Of a stretch of DNA of 64,000 nucleotides, positions 24,848 through 35,197 are shown in pieces. The position numbers were made by a program, and so were the translations under genes. The stretch is taken from positions 27,045 through 91,044 of the forward strand of contig CAKTXA010000006.1 of assembly GCA_934631005.1 (NCBI GenBank), given 5' to 3'. The notes beneath the pieces were generated by a model. The model did not search any database. It was not told the DNA's origin and was given only the letters and a program-made list of their open reading frames with translations. Source of the DNA: an uncultured Oscillospiraceae bacterium (lineage in GTDB: Bacteria > Bacillota > Clostridia > Oscillospirales > Oscillospiraceae). How positions within the stretch are numbered: the first letter of the stretch is position 1; every line of letters begins with the position of its first letter.

Positions 24848-26227
24848 TCAGCAGGCGATCACGGGGATGCCCGTCAGCTCGCCGAACGCGACGATCTGAT
24901 CGTACAGCCTCTCGCCGTAGCCAAGGCAGCCGTACTCGTTGTTCCAGTTCTGCAGCAGCCCCTCCAGGTCGCCGTCCACGCGCACGAACGCGTGCGGCCA
25001 GAAGGGGATACCGCACTCATGGCGGCGGGCATCCAGCTCCTCCGGCGCGGGCTGGAACACCTCGGCGTGCGCCACGACGATGCGGAACTCGCCGTTTACC
25101 CGGCTGACGCGGGCCAGTACGCCCTTGCCGCTCTTGCAGACCAGACTGACGGACAGGCCGCCCGCCTCGCCCTCGGTGGGGATGCCGTGGCTGGCCAGAC
25201 TGACGCCGCTCTCATTGGCAAGACGGGGAGGCACAGCGCCGTCGCCGATGATCTTGATCTCGCGGCGGGCACGGTCGATGTGCTGCAGATCGCCGTAGTA
25301 GATGGGGTCCGCGCTCAGGCCCATGATCAAAATGGAGGTGAGGGCGGTGTTGAAGTCGGAGAGCGTGGCGGTCGGCACGCCGTCGTTGAGCATCATGCTC
25401 TGGGCAAAGCAGGTGGCGCAGTAATCGTCGCCCATGCCGGGGAAGGACTGGAGCGTGTAGTAGTCAAAGCCCTCCTGCGCCTTGAGCGCCTTGAGTGCCA
25501 GATACAGCCGGATGGAGCGGAAATTCGTCTCGCAGCGCTCCACAGGCGCGGTAAAATGCGCGTCGATCCAGTCGCACACGCGCTCGACCTCTGCCTGCGG
25601 GACGGCTTTGGCTGCCCGCAGCAGCTCGTGCGTGTCGCGCGAGTCGATGTCGATGCCGAACGTGCGCATCCACTGCGACGGGTCGGCCACGCCGCAGGTC
25701 TGGCCCATGCCGCGGCCGCCGAAGGCCATGAGCGTGGTCATCTCCATGCTCTTTTTGAGCGCGGAGGCCTTGCAGTAGTCGGCCACGCGCGCGACCACCC
25801 CCGGATCGTCCGCGCCGCCGTAGACAAAGCGGTGGCGGATGCCGACCTCATTCAGCGCCGCGCTGAGCACCAGCCCGCCCACGGGCCGCCAGCCCTGCGA
25901 GCCGTCGTGCGTCCAGATGACGATGCCCTTGCCGGTCTTGGCAAATTCGCGGATCGCCGCGACCAGATGCGCCGCCCAGACCCACGTGCCGGAGAAAAGC
26001 ACGAGTGTGTCGATGCTGTCGTCCCTGGCAAGCGGCAGCAGCACCTCGGCGGCCTCCGCCTTGGTGGCGACGATCAGCTCCGGCGCGGTGAGCTCCACGC
26101 CCGCGTCCGTGAGCGCCCGTTTGGATGCCTCGATCTTCTGTGCGTCGATGAACAGGTTGCCGTCGGGGTCGCGCAGGCCGTCCTTGTGCACGCCGTAGAC
26201 GACGAATGCGGTTTTTGATCTGACCAT
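24848..26227 (-). CDS. L-fucose/L-arabinose isomerase-family protein
   Basis: Protein of 459 aa of the fucose/arabinose isomerase fold, shorter than classical FucI (about 590). Recognisable parts are the N-terminal Rossmann-like domain (KTAFVVYGVHKDGLRD; TLVLFSGTWVWAAHLVAAIREF), GGRGMGQTCGVADPSQW near 190, and a C-terminal domain with PTEGEAGGLSVSLVCKSGKG near 370. It probably interconverts an aldose and a ketose in the cytosol. GGAGGAAC precedes the ATG at 26227. It is 38 nt after the DUF4432 gene in one minus operon whose divergent regulator is the PocR-AraC protein at 27481. Substrate unresolved. Confidence 0.8.
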   Translation of the reverse strand: MVRSKTAFVVYGVHKDGLRDPDGNLFIDAQKIEASKRALTDAGVELTAPELIVATKAEAAEVLLPLARDDSIDTLVLFSGTWVWAAHLVAAIREFAKTGKGIVIWTHDGSQGWRPVGGLVLSAALNEVGIRHRFVYGGADDPGVVARVADYCKASALKKSMEMTTLMAFGGRGMGQTCGVADPSQWMRTFGIDIDSRDTHELLRAAKAVPQAEVERVCDWIDAHFTAPVERCETNFRSIRLYLALKALKAQEGFDYYTLQSFPGMGDDYCATCFAQSMMLNDGVPTATLSDFNTALTSILIMGLSADPIYYGDLQHIDRARREIKIIGDGAVPPRLANESGVSLASHGIPTEGEAGGLSVSLVCKSGKGVLARVSRVNGEFRIVVAHAEVFQPAPEELDARRHECGIPFWPHAFVRVDGDLEGLLQNWNNEYGCLGYGERLYDQIVAFGELTGIPVIAC

Positions 26228-26265
26228 GGGAGTTCCTCCTTATTTATACAGCCCGCTTCCGGGCG

Positions 26266-27297
26266 TTAGTTACCGAACAGGGCGCGGCGCTCCGCCTCGC
26301 CGCGCAGGACGCCGATCTCCACCTGCAGCGTCCGCCGCGCCCCGGCGGGCAGGACCGGCAGCGCGCCGAGCCGCCGCAGCTCGCTGCGGCTTTTGCACAG
26401 GCAGGTGGACGGCTCCAGCGCCGCCACATAGTCGCTTGGGGCTTCCAGCACCCACTCGTTCAGGTGCGGCAGCTGCCGCGGGTCAAAGCGAATGTACACG
26501 CCAAGCCCGCCGCACAGCGCACCGTTCCAGATCCCGACAACGGCGCTTTCCGCGCCCGGCGGGAAGGTATAGTCGTAGTTGCGCTCGACATTTTGCACAT
26601 CCGGCGGGGCGATATGCGTTGGGCTGCCGCGCCCGGCGGCCGCATCCAACGGCGTTCGCCGCGTATCCGGGACGAGCAGCTCGGCCTCTGGCGACAGCAG
26701 CGGATAGCCGAAGTTGATGTGGTAGAGCATACACAGCGGCACGTCCTGTGCGCCGAAATTTTCGACCTCGTCCGTCAGCAGCAGCGACGGATGCTCCGCG
26801 CTGGCGCGGATGGTGCGCCGGATGCGCAGCTTGTGGCAGAGCACGGCGGCGTCCGTCAGTGTGCCGCGCAGCTCGATCGTTCCGCGCTCCGCGTCCGACA
26901 GGTCGGCCACGCGCCGCGCCGGGACGGCGCCGAGCCGTCCGTGCAGCCCGAGCGCCTCGCCGCCGTCGGTGCACGCAGGGCCAAGATGCGTAGGTCCGAG
27001 CGTGGTGAGCAGCCCTGCGGAGAAGGTGCGCAGCCATTCATTTCCGAACGACTCATAATATGCCGGGTGCGCCTCGGCGTCGGGCGCGAGAAACACCAGA
27101 TTCACCCCGCGGTACGACGCCAGCGAAATGTCCATCGCCCGGTCGCATACGACCGTAAAGTCCAGCCCGCTGCCGGTGCGCACGTCGATGCAGCGGCAGC
27201 CGTCGGCGCGGCCGTCTGTCAGGCGGTAGTGCCGTGTGCCGCAGAGCTGGTATGCGTCGCCGCACCGGCGGATAAGTCCCGGATCCCATGCTGCCAT
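26266..27297 (-). CDS. Aldose 1-epimerase-like protein, DUF4432 type
   Basis: Cytosolic sugar mutarotase-like protein of 343 aa. It has the galactose-mutarotase-like beta-sandwich pattern: DRAMDISLASYRGVNLVFLAP near residue 51, GGEALGLHGRLGAVPARRV near 112 with a candidate catalytic His, CMLYHINFGYPLLSPEAELL near 186, and NEWVLEAPSDYVAALEP near 286 with a candidate Glu. Such proteins convert sugar anomers before isomerisation. It is the first gene of the operon with the fucose-isomerase-like protein, and divergent from PocR-AraC. The palindrome-like TTGTCCG-AGCA-CGGATAA at 27386-27403 lies in its promoter region and may be an operator. Confidence 0.82.
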   Translation of the reverse strand: MAAWDPGLIRRCGDAYQLCGTRHYRLTDGRADGCRCIDVRTGSGLDFTVVCDRAMDISLASYRGVNLVFLAPDAEAHPAYYESFGNEWLRTFSAGLLTTLGPTHLGPACTDGGEALGLHGRLGAVPARRVADLSDAERGTIELRGTLTDAAVLCHKLRIRRTIRASAEHPSLLLTDEVENFGAQDVPLCMLYHINFGYPLLSPEAELLVPDTRRTPLDAAAGRGSPTHIAPPDVQNVERNYDYTFPPGAESAVVGIWNGALCGGLGVYIRFDPRQLPHLNEWVLEAPSDYVAALEPSTCLCKSRSELRRLGALPVLPAGARRTLQVEIGVLRGEAERRALFGN

Positions 27298-27431
27298 CGT
27301 CTGCCCCTCCCTTGCGTTGCTCTGCCTTCAGTCTACGGGCCGCAGGCGGCGGCGGAAAGAGGGATCCGTCCGTTTTATGTTATATTTGTCCGAGCACGGA
27401 TAAATTTTACCTGTAATTCGCGCCGGCTGGC

Positions 27432-27460
27432 TTGCAATTTTTGCCGCCGCGGCGTATGAT
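27432..27460 (+). promoter_or_regulatory. Promoter of the PocR-AraC regulator
   Basis: TTGCAA (27432-27437), a 17-bp spacer and TATGAT (27455-27460). Confidence 0.7.
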
Positions 27461-27480
27461 CGTCACAGGAGGGGATGGAA

Positions 27481-28320
27481 ATGCTGCGGCTGGATACGAC
27501 AAATCTTTACAAAATGCTCCGCGATTTTCACACGCTGACGCAGGTGCGGATCGTGCTGTATGACGAGAATATCTGCGAGCTGATGAGCTATCCGCTGGAA
27601 AAGAGCGAGTTTTGCGCCTGTATCGACCGCGATCCGGAGATGGATCGCCGCTGCGACGCGTGCGACCGTGAAAACTGCCTGCTGTGCGCCGAGAAGAAGA
27701 CCGTGGTGCATTACCGCTGCCATATGGGGCTGTGTGAGACGACCATGCCCATCTGCGACCACAACGGCGTGCTGGGCTACGTCATGTTCGGGCAGGTGCT
27801 GCGCCGCGAGGACAGCGAAAAAACGCGCCGCGCGCTGCATGCGCGCCTGTCGGAGGCCGATTTTCCCGGCATCGGCGCGATCATCGACCGCATCCCCGCC
27901 CACAGCGCAGCGGAGCTGGACGCATGCGCCACCGTTCTGCAGGCGCTGGTGACGTATCTGCTGACCAACCGCTGGGTCACGCCGGAGCGCTCGGAGTTCA
28001 TCCGGCATATGGACCGGTTCGTCGACGAAAATATCGGCCGTGAGATCCCGGTGGAGGAGCTCTGCGCGGAGTTCCATATGCGCAGGACGCGGCTGTACGC
28101 CGCGGCGGCGGAGTATCTCGGCTGCTCCGTGGCGCGGTATATCCGCAGCCGCCGCATCCTGCGCGCGTGCGAGCTGCTGCGCACGACCGACCGCCGCATC
28201 ACCGACATCGCCTATGACGTCGGCTTCTCGGACTACGGGCATTTTTCGCGCGTGTTCTCACGGCAGATGGGCATGTCCGCCTCGGCGCTGCGCGCCGCCG
28301 CGCGGGCAGAAGGGCGCTGA
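27481..28320 (+). CDS. PocR-domain AraC-family transcriptional regulator
   Basis: Regulator of 279 aa. The N-terminal PocR-type ligand domain covers about residues 5-165 with its Cys-rich centre (CDACDRENCLLCAEKK, about 58-73), HYRCHMGLCETTMPI and GYVMFGQVL. The C-terminal AraC double HTH has IPVEELCAEFHMRRTRLYAA near 190 and ITDIAYDVGFSDYGHFSRVF near 239. PocR domains sense small organic molecules such as diols. The ATG at 27481 is 6 nt after AGGAGGGG; the ATG at 27475 abuts it. It is divergent from the epimerase/isomerase operon, its likely target. Confidence 0.9.
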   Translation: MLRLDTTNLYKMLRDFHTLTQVRIVLYDENICELMSYPLEKSEFCACIDRDPEMDRRCDACDRENCLLCAEKKTVVHYRCHMGLCETTMPICDHNGVLGYVMFGQVLRREDSEKTRRALHARLSEADFPGIGAIIDRIPAHSAAELDACATVLQALVTYLLTNRWVTPERSEFIRHMDRFVDENIGREIPVEELCAEFHMRRTRLYAAAAEYLGCSVARYIRSRRILRACELLRTTDRRITDIAYDVGFSDYGHFSRVFSRQMGMSASALRAAARAEGR

Positions 28321-28336
28321 ATCCGACAAAAAGCAT

Positions 28337-28366
28337 CCCCCGGCGCGAGGCTTTCCGCGCCGGGGG
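28337..28366 (+). terminator. Terminator-like hairpin after PocR-AraC
   Basis: CCCCCGGCGCG-AGGCTTTC-CGCGCCGGGGG, 16 nt after the stop. The T-run is poor, so termination may be partial. Confidence 0.5.
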
Positions 28367-28499
28367 TCTCTACATCCGCGGCATGGAAAATTTTTCGTGC
28401 GCGGACGAATTGACCATATTCTGACCGAATGCACCTTTTTTCAGGGAGCGCGGACCGCTACGCTGGAAGAGCGATCTACTGAAAAAAGGAGGGATGCCT

Positions 28500-29414
28500 A
28501 TGGATGCGCAAACCACCGTCCGGCGCGCGCTGTGCACCAAAACCGTGATCCCGGCCTTCAATATCCCCTACCTGCCGATGCTGGAGGCGGTCGCGAACGC
28601 CGTCTTTGACGAGAACGCCGCCGCCATGGTGCAGGTGGCGCGGCTGGAGTGGGAGAAGTTCGAGTCCCGCAGCCCGGAGGCCGTGGCGGAGGAATTTTTC
28701 CGTGTGAAAAAGCCCGGCTGCCTGCTGCATCTGGATCATGTGCCCGTTATTGACGAGGATGGGCAGCGCGTGGCGTATCTGCCGATCCTGCAGCGGGCGC
28801 TGGACGCAGGGTACGCGTCTGTGATGGTGGATGGCTCCCGTCTGCCGCTGGCGGAGAACATTGCCGTCACGCAGCAGGCGGCGGCGCTCGCCGCGCGCTA
28901 CGGCGCGGCGGTGGAGGCGGAGCTGGGAGCTGTGGCCGGGCACGAGGGCAGCGGCATCGGAAGCTATGAGGAGCTGTTCGCGTCCCGAAAGGGCTTTACC
29001 GATCCGGCGGAGGCCGCCGAGTTTGCCGCGCGATCCGGCTGCGACTGGCTGAGCGTGGCGGCGGGGAGCTTTCACGGCGCGATCGCCGCGGCAACAAGAC
29101 ACCTGCCGAAGCCGCAGGCGCGGCTGGACATCGAGCATCTGCGCACGCTTGCGGACGCGGCGGGGCATCTGCCGCTGGTGCTGCACGGCGGCTCGGGGAT
29201 CCGGCAGGAATATATCCTGCGTGCCGTGCAGGCGGGCGTCGCCAAGATCAATGTGGCCACCGAGATCCGCCAGCCGTATGAGCAGGCGCTCGAGCAGCGC
29301 CCGGGCGACATCGCGTTTGCCCAGCGGCAGGTCTATGACCGCACGCGCTGGGTGCTGCGGGAATTCTTGCAGGTGTCCGGCAGCCGCGCCGTGCTGGAGC
29401 GGGAGAAGGAATGA
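28500..29414 (+). CDS. Class II fructose-bisphosphate aldolase-family protein
   Basis: Zinc-dependent class II aldolase of 304 aa (GatY/KbaY/FbaA-like), which cleaves ketose (bis)phosphates into trioses. Motifs: PAFNIPYLPMLEA near residue 17, zinc-ligand LLHLDHVP near 76, ASVMVDGS near 106, EAELGAVAGHEG near 136, the second zinc-ligand LVLHGGSGI near 229, and KINVATEIR near 249. The ATG at 28500 is 6 nt after AAGGAGGG. It stands alone between PocR-AraC and the family-5 ABC operon and probably serves the last step of one of the sugar pathways here (inference). Confidence 0.9.
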   Translation: MDAQTTVRRALCTKTVIPAFNIPYLPMLEAVANAVFDENAAAMVQVARLEWEKFESRSPEAVAEEFFRVKKPGCLLHLDHVPVIDEDGQRVAYLPILQRALDAGYASVMVDGSRLPLAENIAVTQQAAALAARYGAAVEAELGAVAGHEGSGIGSYEELFASRKGFTDPAEAAEFAARSGCDWLSVAAGSFHGAIAAATRHLPKPQARLDIEHLRTLADAAGHLPLVLHGGSGIRQEYILRAVQAGVAKINVATEIRQPYEQALEQRPGDIAFAQRQVYDRTRWVLREFLQVSGSRAVLEREKE

Positions 29415-29589
29415 GCGCAGCGCGATAAAATACCCCGCAAACCTTCCGCTATGTAAGGTTTGCAAGCGCGGCAGAAGGCTTGGAAACGTTGTGAATAAGT
29501 CCAATTGCAACAAATTATAGAATATTGTTTTGTGCTGTTTGCATAAAATGCAGGGAGAGAATGAAGAAAATATATTCCATAAAAATACA

Positions 29590-29619
29590 TTGACTCTCCC
29601 AAACGGAATGGGCTAATTT
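29590..29619 (+). promoter_or_regulatory. Candidate promoter of the family-5 ABC operon
   Basis: TTGACT (29590-29595), an 18-bp spacer and TAATTT (29614-29619). GGGAGAG (29553) and CTCTCCC (29594) form an inverted pair around it. The gap 29415-29676 is otherwise AT-rich without other features. Confidence 0.35.
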
Positions 29620-29676
29620 TAAAATAGCAAGGGTCAGGGGCTCCCTGCCTCAAAAAAAGAATATGGAGGAAGAAAA

Positions 29677-31245
29677 ATGAAAGCTATGAAAAAGGCGCTG
29701 TGTCTGCTTCTGGCGGCTGTGATGCTGTTTGCCATCACGGCGTGCAGCGGCAGCACGAATGCCCCCGCTTCGGACACGCAGACCGCGGCTCCGGCGGCGT
29801 CGGGCGGCAAGGTCGGCGACCATGACGGCAACATCGTTGTGGCCGTGCAGTACGATCTCGGCAGCTTCAACACCGGCACGCGCTGGGCGAACGAGGATTT
29901 CCCGTTCTACTTCCTGGTGTATGACCGCCTGTTCGAGTATGACGAGGATACGAACGCCATCCCGCATCTGGTGGAGGAGGAGACCATCCTGAGCGACACG
30001 CAGGTGCAGTACAAGATCCACCAGGGCGCGAAGTTCAGCGACGGCACGGAGATCAAGGCGAAGGATGTCGCGGCGTCCATCATGTACGCCGTCAACTCCA
30101 AGCTCGCCGGTGAGATGTTTGACCAGATCCTCTCGGTCGATGTGAAGGACGATTACACCGTCATCGTCAACACCGCCGACATCTATCCGCAGCTCAACCT
30201 GGCGCTGGCGGACCCGCTCTCATCCATCCACTCCGCCGATTTTTTGGAAAAGGCGAAGGCTGATCCCAACCTGTGGTCGGATCCCGTCTGCTCCGGCCGC
30301 TACAAGGTCAAAAGCCGCGTGGTCGGCAGCTCTGTGGAGCTGATCCCCAACGAGTACTGGTGGGACGCGGCGACCGCCCCGCAGAATGACTCCATCACCT
30401 TCAAGATCGTGCCCGAGGCCTCCACCAGAACGATCATGGTGCAGACCGGCGAGGCTGACCTCTGCGACAACTTCTCCGCCGCCGACATCGAAACGGCGGA
30501 AGCCGACCCCAACGTCGCCATCCACCGCATTGCCTCCGCGCGCTATTTCTACATCTTTATGAACGTCAACGCGCCGGAGTTCCAGAAGAAGGAGGTCCGT
30601 CAGGCCCTCAACTACGCCATCGACCGCGAGGCCTGCCTGCTGGTGCAGGAGGAGGGCTGCGGCCAGGTCGTGTTTGACTACGTCGCGCCCGCGTGCATTG
30701 GCTATGTGGAGAACCCCGGAAATTACGAGTATAACCCCGAAAAGGCAAAAGAACTGCTGAAGGCAGCGGGCGTGGAGAACCTGACGTTCGAGCTGACCTG
30801 CGACGCCTCCTTTAACAGCATGGCCGCGCTCATTCAGGCGCAGCTCGCCGAGGTCGGCGTGACCTGTAAGATCGTGACCATTGAGCAGATGGTCGATATT
30901 ATCCCGCTGATCGACCAGGGCCAGTGCAACGCAGGGATCGTGGCGTGGTCCGGCCCGCCCGATGACGCGCTGACCATCCCCTGCACGCTGGGCGAGGCCG
31001 CCATCGGCGCGAACAATTTCTCCAAGTATGTGAACCCCGAGCTGGAGGCGCTGTTCCCCAAGGCGTTCAATATGGACGACAACGCCCGTATCGAGGCCTA
31101 CCACGAGTGGGAGGAGATCCTCTGCGAGGATTGCCCGTGGATCCCGCTGTATGTCAACGAGCAGCGTGCGCTGGCAAACGCCGACCTCAAGAACGTCGAG
31201 ATGTGCTGCCTGATGCCGTACAACCTCTATAAGCTCACCTACTAG
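29677..31245 (+). CDS. ABC transporter solute-binding lipoprotein, family 5 (Opp/Dpp type)
   Basis: Extracytoplasmic receptor of 522 aa, SBP family 5, whose members bind peptides, nickel complexes or oligosaccharides. The signal peptide ends in the lipobox AITAC with the lipid Cys at residue 24, then a short Ser/Ala-rich linker. Family motifs are KIHQGAKFSDGTEIKAKDVAAS near 110, GSGR-equivalent SGRYKVKSRV near 207, VRQALNYAIDREACLL near 309, and CPWIPLYVNEQRALAN near the end. AGGAGGAAG precedes the ATG. It leads a long operon with permeases, ATPases and NagA-like deacetylase, so an amino-sugar oligomer or glycopeptide is a plausible ligand (inference). Confidence 0.92.
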   Translation: MKAMKKALCLLLAAVMLFAITACSGSTNAPASDTQTAAPAASGGKVGDHDGNIVVAVQYDLGSFNTGTRWANEDFPFYFLVYDRLFEYDEDTNAIPHLVEEETILSDTQVQYKIHQGAKFSDGTEIKAKDVAASIMYAVNSKLAGEMFDQILSVDVKDDYTVIVNTADIYPQLNLALADPLSSIHSADFLEKAKADPNLWSDPVCSGRYKVKSRVVGSSVELIPNEYWWDAATAPQNDSITFKIVPEASTRTIMVQTGEADLCDNFSAADIETAEADPNVAIHRIASARYFYIFMNVNAPEFQKKEVRQALNYAIDREACLLVQEEGCGQVVFDYVAPACIGYVENPGNYEYNPEKAKELLKAAGVENLTFELTCDASFNSMAALIQAQLAEVGVTCKIVTIEQMVDIIPLIDQGQCNAGIVAWSGPPDDALTIPCTLGEAAIGANNFSKYVNPELEALFPKAFNMDDNARIEAYHEWEEILCEDCPWIPLYVNEQRALANADLKNVEMCCLMPYNLYKLTY

Positions 31246-31261
31246 GTCCGCAGCTCCATCA

Positions 31262-31287
31262 GCCTGCGCGCCCTCGGGCGCGCAGGC
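31262..31287 (+). other. Intercistronic stem-loop after the SBP gene
   Basis: Perfect 12-bp stem GCCTGCGCGCCC / GGGCGCGCAGGC with a 2-nt loop, 16 nt after the SBP stop, and no strong U-run. It is a likely transcript-attenuation or stability element that keeps SBP above the membrane subunits. Confidence 0.65.
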
Positions 31288-31312
31288 GCTTTAGGAAGAA
31301 AGAGGAATCTTT

Positions 31313-32252
<940 letters not shown>

Positions 32253-32260
<8 letters not shown>

Positions 32261-33161
32261 TGTGAAAGAAACGAAAAAAGTCAACAAGCGCGAATTCCTG
32301 AAAAAATACCACAAGGCGAACAAGGCGCTGGAGATGTGGCGCATCTTCAAAAGCAACCGTCTGGCGGTGGTGGGGCTGCTGATCTTCATCGTCATTCTGC
32401 TGCTGATGATCTTTGCCAACGTCATCGCGGATTACAAGACCGTCGCCATCGCCACGAACACGCGCGATCGGCTGCAGTCGCCGTCGGCGGCGCACCTGCT
32501 GGGCACCGACGATCTCGGGCGCGATATGCTCGCGCGCGTCATCCACGGCGGCCGCGTCTCGCTGCGCATCGCGGTGGGCGCGGGGCTTCTCGGCCTGCTG
32601 CTCTCGGGCACGATCGGCTCGCTCGCGGGCTTCTACGGCGGCGCGGTGGACAACATCCTCATGCGCTGCATCGACGTTCTGGCGTGCGTGCCGTGCATCG
32701 TGCTGGCCATCGCCATGGTCGCGGCCATGGGCGCGAGCGAGACGAATCTCATCATCGCCATCGGCGTATCCACCACGGTGGGTCTCAGCCGGACGGTGCG
32801 CTCGGCCGTTTTAGGCGTGCGGAACATGGAATACATCGAGGCCGCCCGCGCGCTCGGCCAGTCCACGTGGAAGATCATCCTTAAACACGTGCTGGTCAAC
32901 TGCGTGGCGCCCATCATCGTGCATCTCAGCATCCAGATCGCCTGCAACATCCTGTGGGTGGCGGAGCTGTCGTTTTTGGGGCTGGGCATTTCCGCGCCCA
33001 CGCCGGAATGGGGCTGCATGATCTCGGCGGCGCGGACGAATATGCGCACGTATCCGTATCTCGTCATCGTGCCGGGGCTTGCGATCTTCTTCTCGGCAGT
33101 CTCGTTCAATCTGATCGGCGACGGTCTGCGCGACGCGCTCGATCCCAAGCTCAAATGCTGA
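32253..33161 (+). CDS. ABC transporter permease, DppC/OppC type
   Basis: Second channel subunit, 302 aa. It has the N-terminal OppC-type helix (RLAVVGLLIFIVILLLMIFA), HLLGTDDLGRDMLARVIHGGR near 79, the EAA loop EAARALGQSTWKIILKHVL near 193, and WVAELSFLGLGISAPTPEWG near 233. The start overlaps the preceding gene by 8 nt, indicating translational coupling. Confidence 0.94.
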
Positions 33162-33176
33162 GGCGGAGGTGCAGAC

Positions 33177-34241
33177 ATGAAGAACGAAGAGACCTTGCAG
33201 AAAAACGAAGCGCAGCAGCCGGAAGAGGAACTGCTGCTGAACATTGAAGACCTCCATGTGCACTTTATCAGCAAGGAGGAGACGGTCAAGGCGCTCAACG
33301 GCGTGGATCTCAAGGTCCGCCGCGGCAGCACCATCGGCATCGTCGGCGAGACCGGCGCGGGCAAGACCACCACAGCGCTGGCCGTGCTGAACATGGTGCC
33401 GAAGCCGCAGGGCAAGATCATCCGTGGAAAGATCACGCTCGAGGGCATCGACATCCTCAGCCAGAACGAGGCCGAGATGTCGCTCATCCGCGGCAATAAG
33501 GTGTCGATGATCTTTCAGGACCCGATGTCGTCGCTGAACCCGGTTTTGAACGTGGGCGATCAGATCGCCGAGAGCTTGGTGCTGCACAAGGACATGGGCA
33601 GGCACGAGGCGCTGGCGGAGGCCGGGCGGCTGCTGGAGCAGGTGGGCATCCCCGCCTCGCGGGCGACAGACTATCCGCACCAGTTCTCCGGCGGCATGAA
33701 GCAGCGCGTGCTCATCGCGATGGGCCTTGCCTGCGGGCCGCAGCTGCTCATCGCCGACGAGCCGACCACGGCGCTGGACGTGACCATTCAGGCACAGGTG
33801 CTGGAGCTGATGAAGCAGCTGCGCGAGACGTCCAACACGACGATCCTGATGATCACGCACGATTTCGGCATCGTGGCCGAGATGTGCGACGAGGTGTACG
33901 TCATGTACGCCGGGACGATCATCGAAAACGGCTTGCTCGCCGAGATCTTTGACCGCACGCGGCACCCGTATACCGAGGGGCTTTTCAACTCCCTGCCGGA
34001 TATTGACCACCGCGACCGGGCGCTGCTGCCCATCAAGGGCCGCACCGTCGACCCGACGGACCTGCCCACCGGCTGTCCGTTCTGGCCGCGCTGCAACTAC
34101 GCGACCGAGCGCTGCAGGCAGGAAATGCCGCCGCGTATGCGGATCACGGACACGCACTTTGTAAAGTGCTGGCTGTATGAGCACACGGCGGAAAACCGCC
34201 TGCAGCGGCAGGACTATGTGGAGGAACACGAGCATGGCTGA
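33177..34241 (+). CDS. ABC transporter ATP-binding protein, DppD/OppD type
   Basis: ATPase of 354 aa. Walker A GETGAGKTTT near residue 57 (an E-T variant of the usual GESGSGKS), Q-loop MIFQDPMSSLNPV, signature FSGGMKQRVLIAMGL near 173, Walker B LLIADEPTTALDVT, and the C-terminal oligopeptide-transporter domain with Cys residues (GCPFWPRCNYATERC) near 300. GGCGGAGG precedes the ATG. It is followed by the OppF partner with an 8-nt overlap. Confidence 0.94.
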   Translation: MKNEETLQKNEAQQPEEELLLNIEDLHVHFISKEETVKALNGVDLKVRRGSTIGIVGETGAGKTTTALAVLNMVPKPQGKIIRGKITLEGIDILSQNEAEMSLIRGNKVSMIFQDPMSSLNPVLNVGDQIAESLVLHKDMGRHEALAEAGRLLEQVGIPASRATDYPHQFSGGMKQRVLIAMGLACGPQLLIADEPTTALDVTIQAQVLELMKQLRETSNTTILMITHDFGIVAEMCDEVYVMYAGTIIENGLLAEIFDRTRHPYTEGLFNSLPDIDHRDRALLPIKGRTVDPTDLPTGCPFWPRCNYATERCRQEMPPRMRITDTHFVKCWLYEHTAENRLQRQDYVEEHEHG

Positions 34242-35193
34242 AAATATTCTGGAGATCCGAAACCTCAAAAAATATTTTAAGGTCGGCGCCGGGCAGCTCC
34301 ACGCGGTCGACGATGTGACGCTTTCCATCGCGCGGGGCACGACGCTGGGCGTGGTCGGCGAGTCCGGCTGCGGCAAGTCGACGCTCGGGCGGACGATCCT
34401 GCGGCTGATCGAGCCCACGGCGGGCGAAATCTTCTTTGACGGCGAGAACATCACCAAGGTCGGCCGGCGCCGGCTCAAGGAGCTGCGGCGGGATATGCAG
34501 CTGATCTTTCAGGACCCGTTTTCCTCGCTCAACCCCAAGCTCACCATCTCGCAGGCCATCGACGAAGCGCTGACACTCACGGGCAAATACCGCGACGCCG
34601 ATGAGCGCTTTGCCAAGGTGCTGGAGCTGATGGAGACCGTGGGTCTGGACGAGCGGCTGGTGAACGCCTATCCGCACGAGCTGGACGGCGGCCGCCGCCA
34701 GCGCGTGGGCATCGCACGGGCGCTGGCGATGGACCCGAAGTTCATCGTCTGCGACGAGCCGGTCTCGGCGCTGGATGTGTCCATTCAGGCGCAGATCCTG
34801 AACCTGCTGCGCCGGCTGCAGAAGGAGCGGGGGCTGACGTATATCTTCATCACGCACGACCTGTCCGTGGTCAACTACATCTCCGACGAGATCGCCGTGA
34901 TGTATCTGGGCCGGATGATCGAAAAGGCAAAGACGGAGGAGCTGTTCCAAAACCCGACGCACCCGTACACCAAGGCGCTGCTGTCGGCCCTGCCGATCCC
35001 GAGCCTGCACAACCGGCGCGAGCGCATCCTGATCCGCGGCGAGATCACCTCGCCCATCAATCCCAAGCCCTGCTGCCGGTTTGCCGCGCGCTGCGAGTCC
35101 TGCACGGCGGCGTGCACGGCCGGAGAGCCGAAGCTGACGGACATCGGCGGCGGTCACCTGGTCGCCTGCTATCAATGTACAGAAAAGGAATAA
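34234..35193 (+). CDS. ABC transporter ATP-binding protein, DppF/OppF type
   Basis: Partner ATPase of 319 aa from the ATG at 34234, preceded by GAGGAAC; the frame further upstream lies inside the OppD gene. Walker A GESGCGKSTLGRT near residue 44, Q-loop LIFQDPFSSLNPK, and a signature LDGGRRQRVGIARAL in which the usual Ser of SGG is Asp. Walker B FIVCDEPVSALDVS; the C-terminal CCRFAARCESCTAAC segment is the OppF-type Cys cluster. The operon continues 4 nt later with the NagA-like gene. Confidence 0.94.
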   Translation: MAENILEIRNLKKYFKVGAGQLHAVDDVTLSIARGTTLGVVGESGCGKSTLGRTILRLIEPTAGEIFFDGENITKVGRRRLKELRRDMQLIFQDPFSSLNPKLTISQAIDEALTLTGKYRDADERFAKVLELMETVGLDERLVNAYPHELDGGRRQRVGIARALAMDPKFIVCDEPVSALDVSIQAQILNLLRRLQKERGLTYIFITHDLSVVNYISDEIAVMYLGRMIEKAKTEELFQNPTHPYTKALLSALPIPSLHNRRERILIRGEITSPINPKPCCRFAARCESCTAACTAGEPKLTDIGGGHLVACYQCTEKE

Positions 35194-35197
35194 AACA

